Positions 55,773 through 64,000 of a stretch of 64,000 nt of DNA are shown here, piece after piece. Numbering within the stretch: the stretch's first letter is position 1; each line of letters opens with the position of its first letter. Origin of the DNA: Neoechinorhynchus agilis (lineage: Eukaryota > Acanthocephala). The translations under genes were made by a program, and so were the position numbers. Where the stretch lies: positions 16,430,001 to 16,494,000 of the forward strand of contig CM121341.1 of the NCBI GenBank assembly GCA_051530055.1, written 5' to 3'. The notes beneath the pieces are model-generated. The model made no database searches and was not told the DNA's origin. It saw nothing but the letters and a program-made list of their open reading frames with translations.

Positions 55773-56965
55773 AGTGATTGTGAGTTATAATCGCATCAAA
55801 ATAAGTGGAAAATTCTCTAACATTTTTGTTGATCTTTTACAGAAGAGGTGTTTTAACGAATAGATTTTGAGTTCGGTCAGAATATTCGATAGTGATCCTT
55901 TTAAGATTACTGATTGGATTTAAGTACTTGACAATTTAAATCATGGAGATGCAGTCGGTGTCTTTTAAATTGGATTGACGGGAAGAAGTTCTAATGAGCT
56001 TTAGAAATCGTGTTTAAAATGAGGATTGATCAATGATTGGTTTATTTATAAGAAATATGATATCAATGACTGAAGTGTCACTATTTTCAACTTCATAGTT
56101 ACTTGAACTTCTGATAATCTTCGTTAGATTTTGTATTCTTTTTCATTATTATATTTCTTGCTCTTAAACCGTTACCTGTCGTGTTTTTTCATTCAAGCCA
56201 TTCTCTTAAGGATACGACAAACCCAATATCGATGATTAACTTCATTTCCTTGGCACATGGAAATTATGCGTTAGTCATGTTCATCGTAGAGTTTACATTA
56301 TGCGACTACAAAACTCACGTACACCGAGTGATTTGTTAAACAAACATTTTACTTTTTATTTTCATTCATCGCTAGACGGTCCGACGTCAAATAAAAAGAA
56401 AATGCACCTGCCACCTAGTCTCTTTTGATGGAACATTTTTCTGCAAAGAAAATGAATGAGATTTTACGAAAATTCTGAAACCTACTTAAAAAATATCAAG
56501 ACTAATTTAGGTTGCTTAGGCTACAAACGTTCTGTTCGCTGAAAAATTAACCGGAGTTAGCCGTTTTTCATAAAAACATATTTTTGAAGGGTTGGCAAAT
56601 AAACTGTAGCAATCTAGCTGTTTAATTGTTATTTACCATCCTTCTACTATCGCTTGCATGATTGAAACATGTGAACGTTCCCTTCTTTTTCGCAGAGAAT
56701 TTTTTGATATTTTAGAAGAATATTGAACTCTGAAATGCTCAAAAAACCCTTTGTATTGCGCATTTTAAGTTATTTACATGAGCGAATGTCGATTGGGGGT
56801 AGATCATAGTATATGATTATTCCACTACGCTACAACGAGTGAGGATCTAGATGTTTTTTAGCACGCAAGACTTAGTCATTTTAGATTGTAAAAAGTTTTG
56901 CTCTCCCTCGAATCGACAGAGTTTAATACTCACTGACAACGACTTAGAAAGTTTCGATATTATCA
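55773..56965. other. Intergenic, nothing recognised
   Basis: No frame with recognisable similarity. The short string TTAGTCATTTTAGATTGTA near 56874 also occurs near 5283, suggesting dispersed repeat remains. Confidence 0.4.
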
Positions 56966-58794
56966 ATGTCATTGTCTCGAGAACATAGTGATGAATTCTG
57001 GAGTTCCAAGGCTTCGTTCGAGAAAGTTATTGAAAATAGCAGTGAAGTTTTCTGTGATCTATGTCTGTGTGAAACGAAAAACATAGAATGTCTTAAACAT
57101 GCATGCGAACATAAATTTTGTATTGGCGGGATTTATCTGTTCCTTTTGGTATTGGGAGGTTTTGGATCGATAGGACAGAAAAATGACCGCCGTTTAATGA
57201 CTGCCTCTATACATTTCTGACAATTTCTATTGGAAACAGTGAAGTACAAATCAAATGTCCTGCTTTGGATTGCAACTTTTTTGTTCATCCTTGTGATATA
57301 TACCGAATACTTTTAAGTAAATGTCCAGAGCAGATCGACCAAGTGCGAGAGGGCGAGAAGTACATCGAGCGATATGAGCGATTTATGGTCCGTCAAGTTC
57401 TTCAGAATATTCAACACACCCGATGGTGTCCAGCACCAGATTGTACATTCGCCGTAATCGGGAATTCGCAGTGCCCGATCATTGAATGTCTTCGGCCGGG
57501 ATGCAACACATTTTTTTGTTATTTCTGCAAACGAAGATGGCACCCCGGACTCGTGTGTACCGAGCAAAAATCCACAAAAACTGGGTTTTTTCGGCGTCTT
57601 AGATTTGGTCGTAGCCTACCAAAGTCAAGAAAAATGACTAGTTCCTTCATTAAGAGATGTCCAACGTGTTCGGCGCTAATCACAAAGAAGCCTAATAAAG
57701 GATGCAATGAGATGAAATGCACAATGTGTAAACGGAAATTCTGTTGGCTATGTAATAAACCCACCGGCAATCTACATTTCTTCGGTGCGAACGGGTGTAC
57801 GTTTTATGGACGAAGGACCATAAGTAGAAAAGAAATGGCTATTCTCATAAGCCTGGGATTGTTGTTTTTTCCAGTGGCTATCGGCGCAATTGCGTGCGTA
57901 TGTGTACCAGTAATATTTATCGGTCTTCCAACCTTTTTGGGAAAAGAGGTTTGTTTCCAGATCAAATGTGAGCGTTATACCTTTGGTTAGATATACCGAA
58001 AGGTTAAACGAAGCGGACGCGGAAAATACATTGGGATTGCTTCATCGATTGCTGCTGGGTTATGCTCAGTTCCAATTGTGATTGCCTCTAGTCGTGAGTA
58101 CTTCGTTTTAATTTTTATATGACGCAAATATTTTATTATGTTGGAATTCTGAATTAAGCTCTCCTGATTCCTGTGGCATCATGCGCTTCCTACTGGTGGA
58201 TAATGGTTGCATTGTGGACTTCATATGCCAAAGAAGATGATGACGTTGATTTTCTGGAAATGGGAAACTTTGACGATGAACGCAACGCAGAATTAGATGT
58301 TAGGCATTTTTCGGACTGGCAAGACATCGATTCTGAAGATAGGTTAGATTTTCACGTTTGAATTCTTTTATTGAATGGTTAAAGCATAGTTTCGAAAGTG
58401 CAAATGAAGAGGACGAGAGCAATGCTTTAGATATGTCATTTTGCATGACAACTAAAAGTGGTGAAACGGAAACCAAGAAAGATGATTCCAATGATCAGAC
58501 GTCCGACGAGGCACGCCAAGTGGACAATGTTGTCCAACGAGCCGAATACAACACCTCAGATCGAAATTTTGCCCCAAAAATCTCTTGTTCCGTTGACAGC
58601 AATAACGACTGTAACATTAACCGAAGCAAAATTGGAAGATTTCTAAGAAAACAAAAATTACCAACGTTAAGGATGATGTCATTCCGATCAACCTTTCTAT
58701 CCCGAAAGCTCAACATTGATAAATTCTTCGCTAAAGTTAACTACGCGATTAAGGGAAAAATCAACGGTTTATCGGAAGTCAAAACAGAGAAGTA
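56966..58794 (+). CDS. RNF19-like RBR E3 ubiquitin ligase
   Basis: RBR ligases carry ubiquitin on a RING2 cysteine; RNF19 proteins are ER-anchored. Start ATG 56966 (MSLSREHSDEFW). RING1: FCDLCLCETKNIECLKHACE and HKFC-I-DCLYTFL, the last joined across a non-GT-AG intron, then KCPALDC. IBR: RWCPAPDCTFAVIG, CNTFFCYFCKRRWHPGLVC. RING2: CPTCSALITKKPNKGCNEMK with the catalytic Cys in GCN, CTMCKRKFCWLC. The family FxxxGCTFxGRR segment follows, then hydrophobic spans (ILISLGLLFFPVAIGAIACV; YIGIASSIAAGLC; LLIPVASCASYWWIMVALW). The acidic and basic tail ends LSEVKTEK at 58794. Other introns are GT-AG (44-65 nt). The tail was copied to 17584, 34818 and 41520. Confidence 0.92.
57125..57198 (+). other. 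RNF19-like intron, non-GT-AG with terminal inverted repeats
   Basis: 74 nt. The 5' end is GGCGGGATTTATCTGTTCC (57125-57143) and the 3' part GGACAGAAAAATGACCGCC (57173-57191) is its near reverse complement. Excision between ATT and GAC yields FCIDCLYTFL and restores RING1 Cys-x2-Cys exactly. The GT-AG choice (TTTT|GTATTG...ACAG) gives a stop. Confidence 0.75.
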
Positions 58795-59320
58795 GCCCAT
58801 TTATCTGTGTAATGCAATCAAGTTCGATATTTATAAGTGTTAAAGTCTAGTTTAACGCAGTTCTAAAAAAATATAAACTTTGAATCTAAAACTATTTAGT
58901 GGTACAAAAGCATTCTCCACTCAATCTATTTATTTTTTACAAGAAAATTAATAAATTTAATCGCTTTTGATTCCTACCTTAAGCAACTTTTTATTTGCAT
59001 CATTTTTAATTTAAGGTATTATCAATTTTTGAGTTTTATTGTTTACAAATTATGTTTTTTTTATGTTTCTTGAAATTTCGCAAATAATGTAATTAACGAA
59101 TTTAAAAAACAAACGATGCAAAAGCCTTGCGAGTGGGTATTTACGCGAACAATGTTTTCCCCAACGCTAGGAAATATTTTCGATTGAGCGTCATAACTTA
59201 GGAGGTTTTCCTCTGGTTCTTAGGGGAGAGATCATTTCGTGAATATTCTGCAAAGCGCATTGTTTTCGCTAACGAACTTTCATTGCGAAAAAGCTACATA
59301 ACTTTATTATTTCTCACTAC
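58795..59320. other. RNF19-X spacer, the template of the duplicated spacers
   Basis: Noncoding, AT-rich. Matches, inverted, 17120-17580, 34300-34810 and 40990-41500, and in part copy E. It includes AACTTTCATTGCGAAAAAGC and CTCTGGTTCTTAGGGGAGAG. Confidence 0.7.
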
Positions 59321-59605
59321 TATAACAGTAAGTTTCGGCTTCAAGCCAACGCCCGATGACGATTTCAGCGTTTAATTTGACGCTTCAGAGGGCACTTAAA
59401 AATAAAAGAAAATCTGAAAATGTGATATTGGTTTTGGAAGTCGAATAGATTTCGAATTTCACATTTGGCACTCAAACGTACAAGAACTTTTGCAAGGTTT
59501 CAATTGCGAATGCGAATTCAAGGAGCTCTCGCGACGCTTCCATGAGAGAACTTTTGCTTCCGTAAAGTAGCAGCACTGAACCTTTTCGTGAAATTAGGAG
59601 AAGTG
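59321..59605 (+). pseudogene. Gene X head, copy D, truncated by a retroelement
   Basis: Lies 3' of the intact RNF19-like gene in the same orientation: LQRALKNKRKSENVILVLEV near 59385. It breaks at about 59605 where a non-LTR nuclease fragment starts. This may be the original position of gene X (RNF19 then X, head to tail), the order seen inverted in copies A, B and C. Confidence 0.6.
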
Positions 59606-61100
59606 CTCGTGGCTTCCCAGAGAACGCATTTGCCTTCTCGCCACGGAAATACTGTGACACCGTTCGGTTTGCGGCCATCGAGTCGGCAAAGATTGCTCGG
59701 CTCTAGGATGTTGGGCGCATTCACAGTATTCAGGGCACGACTAACAATTGCGCTCACTTCGGCGTGCCGTGAGTACCGTCCGCCTGATTGCCGACAGACG
59801 AGACCATGGCACCCTGATGGTTCCACGGTCCCTCCGTAATGGCAGCGACGGGATGTGCACATCGGTACCCCAAATCTCAGGGACACTGCAATGCTTACTG
59901 TCTCGTCGGAGAGAAGGGTACCCACAGAAGCAATTGGGATAGCGTTGAGCCAAGCACCCGATTCTCTTGTAGAGATTGCCGCCTTTCGAGTCGGTTCACC
60001 AGGTCACGAGAATCTGAAATTAAAGAGTTGTGAATTCTCACTACAAGGGTGAGTCCCAAGTTGATTGTTTTCAATCCTGCCTGAATATCTACACCAAAGA
60101 TTAAGTGCCTCCATGAAATCATCATTCAAAGTGCAATTCTCACCAAGAACGGATTGAACTATTTTGCGGCTCGCTTCATACTATAGTAAGTAAGTTGGCA
60201 GAGGAATATCAGTTGCTTTTCGGATACTCAAAGCGCCGGACGACACAGGCAGGGATGCTTGACGCCAGGGCTCGTCCGTCAGCTGAGTGTTTAAAATTTT
60301 CTCGAGAGAGGCTTTCACCGTCTCTTCTAATTTTGCCAGCTTATCCTTATGTCTAAAAAAGGGGATATGCGCAGCTTATACAGAAATTTTAGAATGAAGA
60401 GAGTGTTCTTGATCAGAAAACGAGCCTCGTGTGAAGATAATTCGTCAACTCGTTGGCACAGCTCCGAAAGTTGCTGTTGAAGATTGGCAATCTCTGCTTC
60501 GACATTAGAACCAAAAATGCAGCTTACTAGAAGACTCAACCGGTCTAGAGTGATCAAATCTTTACCGGGGGCCAGATTCTGAAAATCTTTCAGGATAGTA
60601 TCACCAAAATCTCGTATTTCGCAGCATTCAATTTAATGCCAATTTTCGCCGTCTCCTTCAAGACTGTCTCCAAATCGCGCGGTACAACAGAGGGGTTACC
60701 TCCGAGCGTGGCATCGTCCAGATACCAGCCGTTAAAGCTGGACTGGAGAGAGAGTGCGACTAGATTGACTGCGAATGAGAAAGCTATCGGCCCCAAAGGA
60801 TCCCCTTGTTGAACTCCACTTTCTGATCAGAAAACATGGCTATTGAACAAGAAGGGTGTTGAAGTCCCATAGGCATTAACGAAATAGCGAAATGTTTCTG
60901 GTGCGTGATCTCTAACTACTTCGAGCAAATCTGCTCGGTGAACTGTGTTGAATGCATTATTGAAATCACATTTCAAGATCACACACGACTTTGAGTTTCC
61001 GGCGATGAACATGCGGAGTGGATGAACAATCGCATCTGCGCTGCAAGATGTACAGCAGCCTAACTGAGTAGGGCGAAGCAGCTTAAGGAAATGCAACTAT
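59605..61100 (-). mobile_element. Non-LTR retrotransposon (RT-RLE type), RT and part of nuclease
   Basis: The minus strand from 61096 reads VILKCDFNNAFNTVHRADLL, then GVQQGDPLGPIAFSFAVNLV and FNGWYLDDATLGGNPSVV (YLDD catalytic motif), GIKLNAAKYEILVIL, the linker to about 60330, then HGLVCRQSGGRYSRHAEVSA and RKPNGVTVFPWREGKCVLWE of the nuclease. The C-terminal block is missing. Frame breaks occur. This is the only copy in the window with the RT core. Confidence 0.8.
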
Positions 61101-61286
61101 GTTTCATTAAAATTCTTAGGGCTCTGTAGATGTTAATTTCTGCACTATTGCCAACATTAGGCCGATTTACCCGTTCAAAAATCATTCAATTAAGAAAATA
61201 AAAACCTAGAATATTAAAGATACTTAATCATCATATATCAGAATTTTTGTGATAGGTTTTCCTTGCCATAATTAGTAAAATACCGT

Positions 61287-61840
61287 CTAACAAATATCGT
61301 CAAAGCTGACCCAGTTCTGGATAATGTAATTCTTCACTACTCCGGTATCAGCAAATATTATCGGAATCCTTAATGTCCGAACGGATGTATTTGATTGACC
61401 AAACTCTTCACCGCCATGGTCCGAGGAAAGGACAATGAGCGGTTGATAATAGTCGAATTTATCAAAAATTAACCCCAGTGAGTCGTCTACTTTTTTAAGA
61501 ACTTCGAGATATTCTTGAGAGCACCAGCCATGCGAATGACCAGACCCCGAACCTTCTCGGCATAAATATACAAGTAAGATAATGAATGAATTTTCTTCAT
61601 CATTCATTGCGGTTTTAAGAAACCGCAAAACATTAATGACAATTTCAAAGCTGTGATATTTGCATTTCTCAGATGGATGACTAAAGAATTGCCAATCAAC
61701 ACTTTCCTTGATCGATTCATTCGCAGTATTCTTTATCTTGTTAAGACTAAACATCCGCATTGTAAAATCATCATTTCAGGACAGTTTGGTCTTTATGACT
61801 ATCCCAGAGCCGATGAACGAATTGATGAGCTTAATGCGTA
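61287..61840 (-). CDS. Alkaline-phosphatase-superfamily hydrolase, C-terminal part
   Basis: The minus frame has GHSHGWCSQEYLEVLKKVDD, LIVLSSDHGGEEFGQS and LRIPIIFADTGVVKN. Metal-binding D-H-G and G-H-x-H motifs are typical of phosphodiesterase/sulfatase-type members of the superfamily. An exon junction near 61750 (TTTAG acceptor) joins it to more 5' sequence. The N-terminal catalytic half is not seen; a Ty3 fossil starts at about 61990. TAG ends it at 61287. It may be a truncated gene or pseudogene. Exact family unknown. Confidence 0.5.
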
Positions 61841-61989
61841 ATATTCGAGAATCTCTGAAAATGATGTAAATGTTAATTACGGTTGTAGCGACCATTAAAG
61901 ACGTCATAAGGTTCATGTTAACGCTTTCCGTGTTATGTTGAATAAAAAAACCATGTCGTTGACTTTTCCCAAACCATAAACAAGTTTAC

Positions 61990-64000
61990 TTACTTGGACG
62001 CATATCCCCTCGCTAAAATTTCGGACCTCGCAAACGCGATCGCTCAGTTCAAAGTTTTTAGCCAACTAGATCTTAAGAATGCATATTATCAGATCGACAT
62101 TCTACCGGAGGAACGAAGATACAGCGCTTTTGAATCCAATGTAAGGCTTTATCAGTTCAAGAGAATACCCATGGGTGTAACTAATGGTGTTGCAGCTTTC
62201 CAAAGGTACATGAATTCAATTATTGAGGCCTCTGGGCTCGTGGGAACGTTCTCTTATCTTGACGATATAATTGTATGTGCAATGAACAAAGTCGAGCACG
62301 ACGCGAATCTACATCGTTTCCGCCCTACTATGGCTTCCTTAGGATTAATGGTAAATGAAACAAAGTCGAAGTTTGGTCTTGATGTGATAAATGTACTCGG
62401 ATACGAAATTGGCCATAACGTTTTAAAACCAGATCCAATGAGAATGAAAGCCCTCTAAAGCATAGTGGTGCCTCGAGACAAAGTTAGTTTACAGCGTCTC
62501 ATTAGATTTTTTTTCCTACTACAGTAGGTGGATATCTAAGTATTCAGAAAAGCTCAGACCGCTTTTAAGGCCGGACATCTCCTTCCCGCTCGATAAAGAC
62601 TCCATCGCCGCAATCGAAGAGCTGAAAACCGACATCAAACGGTCTGCGGTAGCGGCCATTAACGAAGACAAAGACTTCATATTAGAAGTAGACGCCTCAG
62701 AAAATTCGATAGGAAATACGTTGTTCCAAGACGACAGACCAGTTGCCTTCTTTTCGCGAAGTCTAACTAAACACGAGAAGCGGTACCAGATCGTTGAAAA
62801 GGATGCCTTATCCTTAGTAAACGCTGTCAAACACTGGAGGAACTACTTAGTCCCTCGTCATTTCCGAGTTATCACTGATCAGCGATTGATGTCCTTCGTA
62901 AAGAAACAGTCGCATGGGGAAAAATACGGAACGAGCGGATATTGAGATGGAAACTCGAACTCTCGAACTATTCTTACGACGTTTCTTAGCGCCCTAGCGC
63001 TCAAAATATCTCAGCCGATTTAATGTCGAGGGAAGTCTGCGCTGTCAGTCGATCTCGAACGTCTTAACCGAATTCACCGCCATCTAGGCCTTCCCTGTCA
63101 AACACGGATGTTACACTATATCAGAACTGACCATCCCGCTTACACTATCGATGACATTCGTCGAATCACCACAAAATGTCCCACATGTTGCCGCATCAAA
63201 CCTCGATTCTTTGAACCTGATTCAAAGTTCCAATTAGTCAGAGCAACGACGCCTTTTGAGAGGTTATCTATGGACTTTAAAGGTCCGCTACCAGTGGCTA
63301 AAGAAGGTTATCGTTACTTGTTCGTCGCTATAGATGAATACTCACGATACCCCTTTGCTTTTCCTTGCAGGGACTGTAGTACCGATACCGTCATGCATTG
63401 TCTCGATCAAATATATTCATTGTTCGGAAATCCTGCGTATGTTCACTCGGATCGAGGAACAAGCTTCATGCCAAAGGAATTGCGTCGATGGCTGGAGACA
63501 AGACGGATATGCACGAGTCACTCAACACCTTTCCACCCACAAGGGAATTCTCAATGCGAAAGACTTAATGGAACCTTATGGAGAACTATTCGATTATTGC
63601 TCGACGACAAAGGTCTACAAATATCGTATTGGCCCATGGTACTAGGAGAATCACTATCTGCCATCCGTTCTTTGTTATGCACCTCCACTTGGACCACGCC
63701 ACGCTGCAGAATGTTTTCCCATGAAAGAAGATCCACGGTCCCGTTGCAGCTACCTGCTTGGTTGACGAATGGAGAGCATGCTATATTGAAAAACATGACA
63801 CGAGAGAGTAAATTCGAAAGTGAGGTAGTATTCAATCGTCGAATTGCCTAACGGAAAACGTTCCACTGTTAACAGTCATCAGATGGCACCCCGCGAGGAG
63901 GACGAAAGTTCAGAAAGTCAAAATAACGGAGACTCGGAAAGCAAAAGAACAATGCCATCAACACAGCATGAGCGAACGACCAGCGATGACGGATTCGGCA
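61990..64000 (+). mobile_element. Ty3/gypsy LTR retrotransposon fossil, pol part
   Basis: Forward frames show reverse transcriptase (61994-62458), RNase H (about 62570-62945) and integrase (about 63060-63850) in the usual Ty3/gypsy order. It runs off the right edge; no terminal repeat is seen in the window. It is broken, with a few interruptions, and looks moderately old. Confidence 0.85.

Noticed and set aside
1-64000. CRISPR arrays, bacterial operons or prophage
   Set aside because: Spliceosomal introns, eukaryotic gene families and animal retroelements throughout; no regularly spaced short repeats.

Overview
The window is animal nuclear DNA, AT-rich and gene-compact. The host genes are eukaryotic and include an SH2-ankyrin-SH2 protein of the Shark/HTK16 type, which is a metazoan architecture. 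Most introns are tiny (many 31-60 nt). Retroelement debris of several kinds fills the space between genes. I cannot name the species. Ordinary short GT-AG introns are mixed with introns that lack usable GT-AG ends and instead carry inverted repeats. That mixture has a published precedent in the larvacean tunicate Fritillaria borealis, where MITE-derived non-canonical introns are abundant. A larvacean-like genome is therefore my best guess, as inference only.

Layout. 1-3.2 kb: 5' part of a Shark-like gene (-), running off the left edge. 3.2-5.4 kb: palindromic MITE-like elements and a non-LTR fragment. 5.4-12.7 kb: two unrecognised genes, a secreted multi-exon gene, an intact intronless SLC2A-type sugar transporter, an MPPED-type metallophosphoesterase and another unrecognised gene. 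13.0-15.8 kb: a TIR element and ORC3 (-). 16.6-23.6 kb: a composite of gene fragments (an unrecognised gene X, the tail of the RNF19-like gene, the head of the SLC2A gene, an Arp2 pseudogene) and retroelement pieces. 24.7-25.5 kb: an EF-hand gene. 26-33.5 kb: LINE copies, one LTR-retrotransposon fossil and non-LTR 3' ends. 33.7-42.5 kb: a second and third copy of the gene-fragment composite, interrupted by a LINE, plus Penelope-like debris. 42.7-47.2 kb: SF3B3 (-). 48.4-50.0 kb: a ceramide synthase (+), divergent from SF3B3 and separated from it by palindromic elements. 50.9-53 kb: retroelement debris. 53.1-58.8 kb: a small membrane ORF, KTI12 and an RNF19-like RBR ubiquitin ligase. 58.8-61.1 kb: gene X head broken by a non-LTR element. 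61.3-61.8 kb: half of an alkaline-phosphatase-superfamily gene. 62.0 kb to the edge: a Ty3/gypsy fossil.

The main observation is that gene structures only make sense if several introns are excised at non-GT-AG sites: one in the RNF19-like gene, two in the ceramide synthase and one or two in SF3B3. Most of these have inverted-repeat ends able to pair. In the RNF19-like gene the junction is fixed by the RING Cys-x2-Cys spacing. In one ceramide synthase intron it is supported by a gap-free match to the human family as I remember it. Free-standing palindromic elements of similar size lie nearby and are plausible relatives of the intron source. SF3B3 itself belongs to the branch-site-recognising SF3b complex.

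The second theme is repeated duplication of pieces of neighbouring host genes (RNF19 tail + gene X head, SLC2A head, Arp2) into a mosaic that later received LINE insertions. The other genes look like unrelated housekeeping functions; I see no pathway cluster.
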